From NCBI GenBank assembly GCA_008477525.1, contig SPDT01000001.1, positions 4,030,001 to 4,094,000 of the forward strand: a stretch of DNA of 64,000 bases, read 5' to 3'. This DNA is from Hypomyces perniciosus. Lineage: Eukaryota; Ascomycota; Sordariomycetes; Hypocreales; Hypocreaceae. The position numbers and the translations under genes are program-made. Every line of letters starts with the position of its first letter. The stretch's first letter is position 1. The notes below the pieces were generated by a model that had not been told where the DNA came from, made no database searches, and saw nothing but the letters and a program-made list of their open reading frames with translations. Positions 1-11,893 of this stretch are shown here, piece by piece.

Positions 1-231
1 TGGAGTCGCGCTGAAGGAAATTTTCGCCGATCATGTATGTGTTCAACTATCAACAGACGTCAGATCAGTGTCTTAAACACCAAGAGGAGGTTCCTTTCTT
101 ACTCTGACGACGGCATAGTCCTCCATAAACCCCTTCTGATATCCTGCGAAGAGCGCCAAGTTCGTCAGGACGAAGCTGACGAGGCAGAGGACCAAGGGCA
201 GGATAGCGGCGAATCTCAAGATGGAGGCCAT
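1..231 (-). CDS. SUR7/PalI-family membrane protein, N-terminal part (runs off window)
   Basis: Two exons are visible on the minus strand, 103-231 and 1-46, separated by a GTAAGA...ATAG intron. The ATG at 231 opens a protein beginning MASILRFAAILPLVLC with one strong hydrophobic segment (about residues 4-26), then GYQKGFMEDYAVVR; after splicing it continues LNTYMIGEN. A first transmembrane helix followed by a 'MEDY..VRLNT' stretch is what is seen in fungal SUR7/PalI four-helix proteins, which sit in the plasma membrane or at eisosomes or take part in pH sensing. Only about 58 residues lie in the window, so the remaining helices and the exact subfamily cannot be judged. Family assignment is by remembered resemblance. 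Confidence 0.65.
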
Positions 232-2364
232 TGTGGAGAGTCGTTTAAAAGTGTATTTATTGATGAAAAGAAAACGTGAACCTGCCGAGCCAGCGGAAGC
301 AAATGCGTATGTATAGTCAAGCACTCATCCTTTGGGGTGGAGGAAGCTCTAAATACCCCAAGTCGGCCATGGCTGTGAATCAAGGCAAAGACACCAAAAA
401 CCAGTTCTGAGTATTGACCAGCATTCAAGCGCCTGATGATTGGAAGGGAGTTGATTGAACAGATTCTTTCTGCCACAAAGGGGACAATGCATCAGCCTGG
501 ACTGGTTGGCGCCTCGCCCGTTTGAGGCAGATGAGTGACAATCATTGTGGGAAACAAAGACAATAGGCCTCGTTTGTTGTTGAAATGGCCGGCGCTTGCG
601 TCACAATCATGATATTGAAGAGTGTTGGTTGGCTGAGGATGAATGATTGTCGTGAAGTCCGTGACAGGGATTATAAGTCAATGAGGGCGTCACCAAAATT
701 GGAACAGCCTGCAATAATGCTTGCCGCTGTGGGGCCCTGCCGGCAACCAGCCGTGGAGCACCACAGTGGAGGCTGCAGCGGCACAGTGGTGATTTCAGTG
801 CCATTTCAGTGGTTGCTTCAGTGGGGGCGCACTGCAGTCTAGGTGCAGGATAGTGCCCCACTGCAGATATTTGGGACGCTGACAGCCACTCGAGACGCTG
901 AAACACGGGCATTTGGAGCCATTGCCGCCAGCAGCGCCTCACACCAAGCAGCCTGCCTCCATTGGAATTTTGCTTCTTCCAGCGGCTACTGAAACGCCAA
1001 ACGGCAATGCATAGGTGGATATGAATGCATCTTTGTGTGGACTGTTTAGACGAGGCCAAGAAAAGGATATAAACTTGCTTCGCCTCATCCAAGCTCAGAG
1101 AAGAACAAACAAACCTGGCTGAATATTCGCAGTGGCAGATTGTGTCGGCTCTTGAAGTTGAAAACGAACAGCCAGCCCGTCAGAAATGAAACCGCTTACA
1201 TGTCGCTCAGTATGATTGCCTCAAGAGCGACCTATGTTACGATATGCATAGTGATACACAAGCCAAATCAGCTGGTGAGTTGCGCGTGCCTTGCTGCAAG
1301 AGAGTGCAAGCGAGGAACGTGCTATGTCTCAGTAAGAGGATAAAGAGAGGTAGGACAGCTAACGGCGTACGTCTCATCGCTGGACCATCATCTGATGAAT
1401 ACGATGAAAGAATGCACAGCCATCTCCCCTCGGTATCTTGCCCATTCCATGTCGTCATCATGCTATCCATATTGTGTGACAAACAGCTAGATCTATCTCA
1501 ATTGTCCCGCCTCTCGAGTCCGCATCGGATAGGGAGATACCCACCTGGCGGTGAGGCGAGAGGCGCTTGGCAAGTCGGGGTAAAATCGCAAGAATATCAC
1601 TAGTACTACTACTACTATCGATGCCCTAATCTACCAAGCAACCAGGCGTCATTTTTATCCCCACAGAGCCTCAAACTTCAGCCGCGCTTCTCGAAGTTGG
1701 TGATGAATGCTCAATGACGTCGTGGTTGATCTTCTAGGGCCCCCCAGGCCTGCCTATTACTGGTCGCTAGCGATGGCAGCCCTGTAGCCTGGCACATGCC
1801 ATTGCCCACGTGAAGCTCTATCCCACTGACCACTGACAGCGCCATTATGTACATTATGTACTGAGAGGCGGCTGTTTCAGCGGGGTCGGCGCTATTATCG
1901 CCAAGTCCATAGCAGGAATCCGTACACATTACCAAAAGGCTCCTCCATCATATCGCCCTTCTCTCTCTCTCCACCATCATCATCGGATTCTACTATTTCA
2001 TCCCGCCCATCAACTCCTCTCTCTCGTCCCTCCTTGCATATCACAGGGGCTCTAAGGAGGACCCTGCAGGAGGCGCGCAAACCGGAAATTTTCCGTCAGA
2101 AAAAGAAAGAAGAGGGGCTGCTCGCTCGCAACTCCATTTCGACGCCACGTCTTAATCTCAATGGCAAAGTGAACGCGTTCTAGAAACGATGCCATCGCAG
2201 TCCTCCGATCTTCTTCGACACCGTCTCTTTCGATCGACGATGCGATAGGCATCCCGTATTCCGTTTGCCCGCCACCAAGCCGTCGCTTTGCTTGTCGCCT
2301 TTCCGTTCCATCATCCCTTTGTGTTGTGTCGCTACAGGCCCTTCCCTCCGAGTCTCTATCCAGA
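232..2364. other. Intergenic, 2.1 kb, shared upstream region
   Basis: No convincing gene. It lies between the divergent SUR7-like (-) and Rab (+) genes and so holds both promoters. Around 720-870 the motif CAGTG/CACTG recurs many times on both strands. A 161-codon minus-strand frame (607-1092) has no recognisable protein features. Pyrimidine-rich sequence with CTCTCT runs (1955-2040) precedes the Rab gene. Confidence 0.6.
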
Positions 2365-3364
2365 ATGTCGTCGTCTCTCGAAGCCAAGATCGTCGTTCTC
2401 GGCGCCCAAGGCGTGGGCAAAACCTCCCTCGTCATGCGCTATTGCAAGGGTTCCTTCAATCCAGCCCAGATAACTTCCACCGTAGGCGCCAGCTTCTTAA
2501 CCAAGCGCGTCGTCGACATCGATTCCGATACTGTCGTGCGCCTTCAGATCTGGGACACGGGTACGTGCTCTGCGCTTGCATCCACCTCCCCTCTGTTACC
2601 TCCCATGCATCGCTGACCTTGTCCTGTTTGTTTCTGCAGCTGGCCAGGAGCGCTTCCGCTCCATATCGCGCTTATACTACCGTGGCGCAAACGCCTGCAT
2701 CCTATGCTACAGCATCACCGATGCCCAATCCTTCATTGATATGGGCACCTGGCTCACCGAGCTCCGCCGCAACCTCCCCCAAGACGTCGTACTGCATGTA
2801 GTTGGCACAAAGGCCGATATTGTTGCCCGCGACCCCTCTCTCCGACAAGTCCCGTTCGAGCGATGCATAGCTTATGTCGCCGAGAACCTCGCCCCAGGCC
2901 TAGGGGGCACGCCACCCCCAACGGCCACACCCATCAACGGCCAGTCCTACCCGTCCTCTGGCGGCGAGCCGCGCAGCCCTAGCTCTAAGCGGAGCTCTGG
3001 CTTCTGGGGACAGGAGGTCGGCTGGGATGCCTGTCACGAAATTAGCGCCGAGAGCGGTGAGGGCGTTGAGGAGGTGTTTCGAGTTGTTGCGAGGAAACTC
3101 GTCGAGCAAAATCGCAAGATGCAGCAGGCGCTTCTGCTTGCGACCGCAACGCCAAACACACCGGGTTACGAGGCTGGTATGGACGGCAGCTACTTCGAGG
3201 GCATGAACGGCAGGGGAAGTTTCCGTGTGGGACGAGATAGGAGGAGCTGGCTGTTCCCGCCGGCATTTTCTCCCGCTGTCACGGTCGATAGAGCCGGTGC
3301 CACTCAGGAGCACGCTCAACAAGATGATAACCAACAAAAACAACGACGCAGCAGGTGTTGTTAA
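2365..3364 (+). CDS. Rab-family small GTPase (Rab5/21/22-like)
   Basis: Exons 2365-2560 and 2640-3364 give 306 residues. Motifs in order: P-loop GAQGVGKTS (residues 13-21), the switch I signature STVGASF typical of Rab5/21/22, WDTAGQERF with the intron splitting the alanine codon at residue 66, a TKAD base-recognition motif in place of the usual NKxD, and a C-terminal CC for double prenylation. Such GTPases recruit effectors on endosomal membranes. The protein is about 100 residues longer than a typical Rab because of Pro/Ser-rich inserts between the TKAD motif and the SA motif and before the tail. An upstream in-frame GTG exists but the ATG at 2365 gives the usual short Rab N-terminus. The gene converges on slh1. 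The Rab class is a family-level inference. Confidence 0.88.
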
Positions 3365-4094
3365 CCATGGCAAAAAGAAACATGCAAATTTCGGTCCAGG
3401 GCTTAAGACAAATTGGCCGGCCGCCACTTTCGGCTTTGCGTTCGGGGAAATATATGCGGTATGATCGAAGGGTAGGACACACCATCCTAGACCAAGTGCC
3501 ACAAGCTTTTGCAAGGTGTACGCAACCGATTTGAACTATGATTCTGGGTTGGGGAATACACTACTGATTGGGAAGAGCACAAGGCTATTCGCTGTTTGGC
3601 CTTCGCGGAGGATTTTACTGGTTTGGAATACTAGGCAGAGCCTGGTTTTGTTTGAGATATCCCGTCTTGGTTTTTTTGTTCTATTCTCTCCTGTCCTTGT
3701 TGTTTACAAATCCTCCTTTATTTTCTCCTTTAGCACTCATCCTCCCGCTCCCCTTGTTGTGAGGACTGGCACTCGGTATTCAGCCCTGGTTGGCGTTCAG
3801 GATATATGGACTGGAATTAGGGGGAATGGTGGGAAGAGTGGGCGACATCCGCATCGTACGACATGTTTCCTCTGGCTGGTGGTGTTTTATACAGATGATA
3901 GGAAGGGACCTCTCACGAGACATCATTTCCACATTTTTCTTCCGGGCATTGTGGGGTTACCAATTCTTTTTTCTTGTTTGTGCTTTTCAACTCTGTGGAA
4001 TTCGGGCTACAGTGCAACAGAAATGTTTGATGACGCATCCCTCGGGGATGCTTTTCTATAAATCCATTTATGCTGATGACCTTTTCATGGTTAC
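3365..4094. other. Intergenic between convergent Rab and slh1 genes
   Basis: Holds the 3' ends of two convergent genes. T-rich stretches (3665-3730 and 3960-3990) could serve polyadenylation. Long plus-strand frames here (3516-4061, 3790-4422) lack protein-like composition and run into slh1 antisense sequence. Confidence 0.6.
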
Positions 4095-7000
4095 CTATGC
4101 CTTCTTCTTGTCCAAATCATTGTCCACGGCTGGTGGAGCTGGGATGTCTACACCAAGAATCCTGTGCTCCAGGCCAATATACGCATCACTGACGACAACA
4201 ACATCCAGCTTGCGTGCCTGTCTAGCCTCCGGCTCTGGTAACTTGAGAACCGTCCGCGCCGAGGGATATGTGCCCTGGCCGAGCGACTTCTTACCGCCCG
4301 CCTTGTCAGCAGCACTGCCTCCCCAACCGAGACGCTTCACCGCGATGATTTCATCCTTCGCCACGTCCGCGACGACGACGAACCACCCCTCAGTTTGGGG
4401 CTTGGGGAACTTTGGAGCGTAGATACGAGCTTCCCGGTCGACAAGGGGGTTAAGACGCTTGATGTTCACAGTCAGTGAGAGGGTGGTGACTTCGTCTACC
4501 GAGACTTTGACATGTGGCAGCATAGATATGGCACGTTTGAAACGCGGTTGAAGGCTCGGTGAGATGCCAAGCTGCTTGGCGAATTTGCCAACTTGGTCTT
4601 GGGAGAAAGAGCTGATAGTCGTGAGCGGGGTTTCGTCTTGAACGGAACCAGCCTCAATGCCTGGGAGGATGGAGGCTGGAGGATCTGTTGGCCAACGAGC
4701 GCACTTGATACACTGCATGAGCTTGATCATCTGCAGACAGCTGGATAGGTAACCCATCTCAGTGAATACATCAATGGAGGCTTGAATAATACGAATAGCT
4801 TGATCCAGGACGCTCGTCTGATCGCCGACGTAATCGGTAATGGGCAGATCGATTCGGGCCATGAGTGCTTGCAGCAGCAGGAACGCTTTCACATGTGGAT
4901 CCCACATGGGGAGTCCGAATGAGTGACCCGGGAAGGGCAGATTCTCTGATAAGGTATCATTGATGAGATCTTCGTTGTGGCGGACGGGAAGCTCGTCGTA
5001 TTCGGTAGCCCGGCACATCCACGAGAGGACGTTGAGGAAGCTCGCCTGGGGCTTGGCGTTGCGCACTAGATGCCGGATAGTCTTGTGGGAGAGATAATAG
5101 TAGCTCATAATCTTTCCAAGTGGCGTGGGGTCTATATCTCCGTTCGGGAACACTTCCACACACTTGGACGTCGCAAGCTCATCGAGAGACTTTTCGACCA
5201 TGTCAATCATGTAATCGTTGGCCAGTTGCTGGGCTGCCACGGTGCTGTGCTCCTCAGCCGAGATCTCTAATCCGTAGTAGGAAGGATTCTTGTGAAGCCT
5301 CCTGAAGAAGAATGTCCAAGTCAAATAGTCAAGCGCATCCTGCTTATTGAGGATAGTCTCTGCCGAGACTTCTGCACAAAGATGGTTATCCAAGACCGTA
5401 TGCAGTGATGATTCCACGGGGAATCCCGTGTGAAGGAAATGCTTGTAGAAATCCTTCTTTGAATCCTGAGTAAAAATGCGAGCCACACCTGAATTGTCGA
5501 ATTGGGGTCGTCCTGCTCGTCCCATCATTTGGAGAACATCTGTCAGGTCCATATCCTTGTATCCGCTTATCTTGGCATCATAGAACTGAGTACCCTTGAC
5601 GACGACGAGGTGGGCAGGTAGGTTTACACCCCACGCGAGAGTACTGGTTGCCACGAGAATCTGTATTTTGTTGTTTAGGAACAGCTCTTCAGCAAGTTGG
5701 CGATCAGACTCGACAAGACCGGCGTGGTGGAGGCCGATGCCAAAGTTGATAGCTTCCTTGAGAGCTTCATCTTTGACGCGCGATAAGTTAAGCTGCAGGT
5801 CTTCCTCGTCCATATGAAGGAACCGTCGTGGATTGTCTTCCATGCCGCAAAAGTTGATGAGGTCTTTGGCGGTGAGACGAGTCTGTCGACGTGATGCCAC
5901 GAAGACAATAACCGGTTTGTCAGGGCTATGATTCTTAATGGCCAAAAATGTTGGGCGATTCATAGATTGCATGAGAGGGCAGAATCCCCTGATTTCTGGG
6001 AACCCATCGATGTAGAGCTCCAGAGGGACAGGACGGACAGAGTGTCTGAAGTTGAAAAGCCCTTCCTTGACTCCTAACCAATTGGCCAAGTCTGTTGCAT
6101 TGGCACATGCCGTTGACATTCCCAGCAGCCGTACTTTATTCTTAGTTGATGACGAGATGTAGTTCATTCCTAAAGCAATCAGTCAGCAGCCCAAACCTGC
6201 ATTCAAAGAGTTGAGAGAGCCTTACGTGAAACAATAATCTCCAAAATAGGACCTCGGTCTCCAGCCAAGAGATGAATCTCGTCAATAATCACCAAGCTAA
6301 CTTGCCTGACATATCCTCTGGTTTGCCACGAACGCGAGATACCGTCCCACTTCTCAGGAGTTGTGATGATAATGTCGGCATCCTTGATAGTTCTAGTATC
6401 GGGAGTGTTGTCACCCGTAAGCTCAACTATCTTGAGTCCCAGTGGTTTAGCAAGTCGGTTGCCCCAATCCATAACACGCTCACGAACCAGCGCTTTCATG
6501 GGCGCAATGTAGACCACCTTCGACTTCGGTCGCTCGCGGAATGCCCACCACATAGCAAGCTCAGCCGCCACTGTTTTGCCACTACCAGTGGGAGAGCCCA
6601 ACAGTACATTGGCCGAAGTGTGATGAAGAGTATGGAATATCTGTGTCTGCATTGGATTGAAGAACTGGAACCGTTTGGCATAAATCTCTTCCAAGCCAGG
6701 GTTTTTCAGCGCCGTAATAGGGAGGGGCTGCAAATTGAGAAGTTCCGTGTACACACTCTCTGTGTCTGGTCGAATGAGATGCTGGAAGGACACCGGAGTC
6801 ACTGTTTCCGACCCAAGCCATCTATCGGATACGGCTCGAACATAAATCTGCGTTGGCAATGGGTCAGAAAGAGGAATTGTGAAGTTGAGCTCATGTTCAT
6901 CGTGGAGCTTCCTCCTGTTGAGGATAAAGTATTCATGGTGATATATCTCGGATGTCTCCGAATTTTCGACCCAGATGTAAAACGATTCCGAGGTTCCGTG

Positions 7001-10000
7001 AACCTGATCTTTCCACTGGAAATCAGGAATGACATAGAGCTTGATTCGTAGCACATCTCGGTTAAGCGGTGCTATCTCAGCTTCCACATGAACAATTGGG
7101 AAGCTGTTGAGCAATTTTGCGATGTTCTTTCCAGCGCCATGATTGTGTACTAAGCTTCCAAGTTCCGCAGGTTCCATTTCCTTCATGGAGTCAATGGTCA
7201 GATGCTCCTTGGAATCGAGTTGGTTGAGCACCGGTTTGGCAAGGTCAAATTGATGAAGTGGGTGCTGGAACGGCCAGATTCTCTTCTCAATTGACTTGGA
7301 TAAGGTCAAAAGCACGAGGCATTGGTGGCCCCATCTGCGATTCAGAGCGAGCATGAACAGAGCCCTGCAAATTCGGCCTGACTGCTGCGCTACATAATTC
7401 ATGTCGTTGGAGAGAGCAAAGTCGTCGGGCTGTATTTTCGAGATGTATGACTGTAAAAGAATGTTTGTCTTCGCTTGGGGTGTGTCAATGCCTTTGTCAA
7501 CATCGCAGGGAACGATATTTTTGAACTGAACCAGCTCCTTCTCCTCGCTATCGCGAGACTGAATATTGTCAAACTCTCCACTCATACTGATCATCTTCAA
7601 CACATCGGCTTCAGTAGCCTGCGGTTGCATCATGGTATTGAACACTTGAATGCTTGTGTGAAGGATGTAGTACTGGCTGGCAATGCGCCCGATGTCCTTG
7701 CTGCGTAACTCTTCAGTCCTCTCGTTGAAGATGATCATCTGGCACTGCTGAAGAGTTCGAGCAGCCTGTATGGCCAGCTGACGGCGCCGCTGGACGAGGT
7801 TTGGATCGTCACGTATCTCTGCCCATTCAATGCCATATGTCATGGGGCTCCTTTGCATCCGGACGAAGAGGTACGAGTATCCAATCCACTGCACAGCCTC
7901 GGGGATAGAGGTGACCGTCCCCAAGGCAATTTCAGCGTTCAGGTTGTCAACTAGCTTCGTGGAGAATTTCGACTCAATAGGCTGCTGTTCCGTTATAGCG
8001 GACAGATAGTGTGCTAGCTTATCGTGAGTTGTGCAGATCATACCAATACCAGTGTCTTCGAACTGGGGACGTCCTGCACGACCAAAGATTTGCAATACGT
8101 CAAGAATACTCAGATCGATGAATTTACCCTCTTGAGCACTGTAAACCTGGGTTCCCTTGATCACGACAGCTGCTGCGGGCAAGTTGACACCCCAAGCCAG
8201 AGTGGCCGTACAGCAGAGGACTTTGAGAACACCTTCGGCAAATAGCCGTTCCATGAGGTTTCTGTCTGCTCTTGCCATACCTGCATGGTGGACACCAATA
8301 CCTTTGGAGAGTAAATCACGGATTTCCTTAGATCTTGACGTATTCATGTCCCGGGAAGCTTGGCTGTAGCGGGGATGACCAGTCGGGTCAAACAGGTCCA
8401 CGCAGAATTGCTCGATGGCCTTTTGGTGGAGCATCCTTGCCGTAACCATGGTGTCTCTCCGGGAGTGCACGAAGACCATGACTTGGTGGTCACGCTGGAG
8501 CATCTCTTTGACCTTGTCAAATGCGACGTTGTCGAGGTTTTCTTTAGACTGCTTGGATCCAGCTTTGCCCTTGACGCCAATGAAGTGTTGCTCGAGGGGC
8601 ACCGGACGGAAAGACGCATCAAAGTAAAAGAGGCCTGCGTACTTGTTGACTTTTAAGAAGTCGGCAACATCGACATAGTTCGGGAGTGTGGCACTCAAAC
8701 CAATAATTCGAATGAGCGATTGAGTACTCTCAACCTGCCTCTCAGTTCGAGCCACCAGTGACTCCAGTACCGCTCCTCGCTCATCGTGAAGCATATGAAC
8801 CTCATCGATAATGAGCAGTCTCACTTTTTGTACGAGTTCAGTGTCGCCAGTTCCTTTTCTCGTGACGACATCCCACTTTTCAGGGGTGGTGACGATGATC
8901 TGAGTTTGTACAATTTCCGCCTTCGTAAGCTGCATGTCGCCAGTGTATTCTCGACACTTGATGCCAAGCCAGGCCAGGCGCTTGCCCAGCTTTTCCGTGA
9001 CTTCAGCAGCTAGTGCTTTCATGGGGGCGACGTAAACGATCTTGAAGTCCTCAGCACTCACAGCAAACTCGGTTGCTGTTGGGTTCTCGATGGGATTGGG
9101 GTACACATGTTGACCAATTGTGTGAAGAATGGTGAGCATGGCAGCGTCCGTTTTACCCTATGATTATGAGTGCAAATACAGGCAAATTAAAGCTCTCAAA
9201 GACTCACCGCACCAGTTGGGGCACAAATTAACATGTTCTCACTGGTCTTGTATCCAACTGGGTAAACCAGGCTCTGCATGCGATTCAACGACTTGTAGCC
9301 TTTGAATGTGTTTCGGCAAAGTCCATCGAGGTCCGAAATCTTAACAAGCTTCTCTCCAGGTCCAGGGGTTCCCTTTCTGCCAGCCGGAATGGAGTATTCT
9401 TCATACTTGTCGAACTGGAGGCGTTCGCTTCCCACGGGCAGACCATACTTCTTCCCGGAGGAACTCAACGTGTTGCCAGCATTGTAAGCTTTGTATACAT
9501 GAGGATACTGTGGCTCCTTGGCAAAGCTGGGAGCCAGTGTAGCATTTTTATGCTCGAAATCTTGGAGACGAAGGGCCTCCTCCCGCTGAGCTTTTGTCAA
9601 GAGCCGCCGTCCTGTCCGCTCAGACGGCACAGATTGGGCTGAAACCGAGGCCACTACCTCATCCTTGTGACCCAACAGCTCAATGATGAAATCCAAGTCA
9701 TCGAATCCGACCAGGTCAGTCAGATGCATTTGCAATTCGTCCTCTTGCTGACCAGAGGCTAACATGCTCATGATCTGAGTCTGAAAAACGTCAGGGGACA
9801 TGCCATTCTTGACTGCAATAGAGACGCATTTGCTGGCGAGCCACTCTGCTCCATATCCGCCTGCTGTGTCATTTTCTACAAAGTCGCTGCTGTACTCGTC
9901 CTCTTCATCGTCAGAGATGAAGTCCCAGACATCGTGGCCGCTGTTTCCAGACGAGTAGCCCTCGAAGTCGTCGTCGTCCAGGTCGGCATCAGCGTCAGGC

Positions 10001-10104
10001 GTCTTAGCTGGTAGAGGAAGCTTAAGTTCTGCCAGAGCAGCTTGCATATCAGCAAACTGCTGCCTCCATTGCGTCTCGGCGACGATGAGATCGTTTGACG
10101 CCAT
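4095..10104 (-). CDS. slh1: Ski2-like tandem-cassette RNA helicase Slh1/ASCC3 (RQT complex)
   Basis: Three minus-strand exons, 9208-10104, 6226-9157 and 4095-6169, encode 1967 residues. There are two complete helicase cassettes, each followed by a Sec63-type domain. Cassette 1 has the Walker A APTGAGKT split by intron 1 (about 295-302) and DEVH (about 417); cassette 2 has SPTGSGKT (about 1154) and DEIH (about 1258). The N-terminus is acidic (DADADLDDDDFEGY). Yeast Slh1, also about 1967 residues, and human ASCC3 split colliding ribosomes in ribosome quality control; the S. pombe relative is Mug81. The spliceosomal homologue Brr2 is clearly longer (about 2150-2200), so Slh1 is preferred. It shares a 538 bp divergent upstream region with ykt6. 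Both introns are short and in phase. Confidence 0.9.
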
Positions 10105-10642
10105 GGTTTGTCCCTTGGTATTGATAGCTTGATAGCTTGATAGCTTGACTTGGGGGAGATGTTGGTGAGGGGAGAAATCAAGTGAAGGGAATTCCAGTTG
10201 AGTGTCTGTACGATGCCTGTCGATGTCCTACAACAGAAGCTGGTCCGAACTCTTGCTTTTAATATCCTTCTCGAGATTGATGGGATTTTGGTGACGCATT
10301 GATCAGTGGTGATGAGTCCTCGGAACAGTCACACCGCCCCGCCACTGAAGCAGGATTTGCCCCGCCATTCCGCCCAAAAACCACCACCCACATTACAGCC
10401 CTGTGCAGCTGGCACTACAGGGCAGTGGAGCCTAAAACCGGGGGACATGTGACAGTCCTACAGGGCCAGTTCCAGGCTCCTAGTTGATACATCTGGTGTC
10501 TGGTCCTCAACATCTTTGACGTCGTCCTTTTCCGCTGCTGTCAACAATCCTCTCCTTTCCTTTCACCCATTCTTGACGCCCATTTCAAAGCCTCATACCA
10601 GCCCAACAACACGGATATACCATCAGAACCGCTGTCGCCACC
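10105..10642. other. Divergent promoter region slh1 / ykt6
   Basis: No gene. The stretch 10330-10470 is rich in CCGCC/CCACC and carries CACTG/CAGTG copies like those at 720-870. A small direct repeat of TTGATAGC occurs near 10125-10145, just upstream of the slh1 start. Confidence 0.5.
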
Positions 10643-11523
10643 ATGAAGCTGCACTACATCGGCGTACGTCCATCCTCGGCCTCCCCGCTCACCGTTTCCG
10701 ATGCCCCTGCATCATCTCTCTAACACCAGCTGCTGGACAGATTATTCGCAACGACGGCAAGCCCGTACATGAGATCGTTTGCGAGAAGGAGTTGAGCGCA
10801 TACTCGCGCTTCACCCGCAACAAGTTTGTGCTCCCCGCGACCGCCAGAACCCCTCGACCACTTCTAACCACCAGGCATGCAGCTATGGCGAGTTCATGAC
10901 CCTGTTCGCAAAGACGGTCGCGGAGCGCACCCGACCAGCCCAACGACAAGACGTCGAAGAACAAGGTGCGGCGGTACCCCTTTGATTGTTATTGCAAGGC
11001 TTCGGTTGGACAAGGAGGACTCACTACGTATCAAAGACTACACATTCCACGCCTACGGCCGCACCGAAGGCATCTGCGGCATCATAATCTCCGACCACCA
11101 ATACCCCGGCCTCGTTGCCCACCAGCTCCTCAGCAAAGTCGTCGACGAGTTCCTGGCCAAGCACCCACGCTCTTCATGGGCTACTGGCGAGCCCCAGCTA
11201 CCGTTCCCCGAGCTGCGCGACTACCTCGCCAAGTACCAGGACCCCCAACAGGCCGACAGCATCATGAAGATCCAGAAGGAGCTGGACGAGACCAAGATTG
11301 TGCTGCACAAGACCATCGAGAGCGTGTTGCAGCGAGGAGAGAAGATTGATGATCTGGTGGCCAAGAGCGACGGCCTGAGTGCCCAGAGCAAGATGTTTTA
11401 CCGTATGGAACCCCCCGCCTAAACGAATCCCCCGTTCGTTGGATATGAAACGTAGTGACCATCGACTAACGTGTGAAATTAGAGCAAGCTAAAAAGCAAA
11501 ACTCTTGCTGCGTGTTGATGTAA
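10643..11523 (+). CDS. ykt6: R-SNARE Ykt6
   Basis: Five exons, 10643-10663, 10741-10823, 10883-10965, 11037-11402 and 11483-11523, give 197 residues (yeast 200). The longin domain starts MKLHYIG and the middle carries YGRTEGICGVIIS-like sequence. The SNARE motif covers ELDETKIVLHKTIESVLQRGEK with the central arginine of R-SNAREs. The last exon, found only after removing an intron with a perfect CTAAC branch site, encodes QAKKQNSCCVLM, the CC plus CaaX tail that is palmitoylated and prenylated. Ykt6 acts in Golgi, vacuole and autophagosome fusion. Each intron boundary is forced by phase and family conservation, so the model is firm. The unspliced reading would end in RMEPPA without the lipid tail. 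Confidence 0.95.
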
Positions 11524-11893
11524 TTGCATACTTTCATTTGGCGTTTGCACATGGTCTCTTCTGCATCGGGATGCTGGTATGGAGATTGGTTATGAAGACA
11601 CACACTAATTTACAGATGCATTGCATTGTCATCCAAGTGTGCCTCAAATCGTAGCATACTCGTATCTACATAAAAGTGTATTCCCCGTTGTGAGGACCGC
11701 CCCCTGGGCGATGTAGCGAAGAAAACATCTCGCCAACAATACACCAATAGAAGTGAAGAAGAGAAGAATGAAGAAAGGAAGGACAGGAAAAGAAGGGTAA
11801 GACGCCGAACCAAAAAGGCTATGCTGGGGAGAAGAAGAGAAAGAACAAGAAGAGGCCAAATGCAAATCGCTAAGCATGGCGTCAAGAAATTCA
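11524..11893. other. Intergenic between convergent ykt6 and a minus-strand gene
   Basis: Purine-rich on the plus strand (AAGAAGAGAAGAA runs 11755-11860). No gene recognised; probably 3' untranslated regions. Confidence 0.5.

Noticed and set aside
607..1092. 161-codon minus-strand open frame
   Set aside because: Rich in W, C, H and R with no domain-like pattern; lies in repetitive CAGTG-rich DNA and has no splice partner.
2900..3514. 204-codon minus-strand frame over the Rab gene
   Set aside because: Antisense shadow of the conserved Rab exon 2.
3790..4422. 210-codon plus-strand frame
   Set aside because: Overlaps the conserved slh1 C-terminus antisense and begins in T-rich 3' sequence; composition not protein-like.
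6272..7051. 259-codon plus-strand frame
   Set aside because: Antisense shadow of slh1 exon 2.
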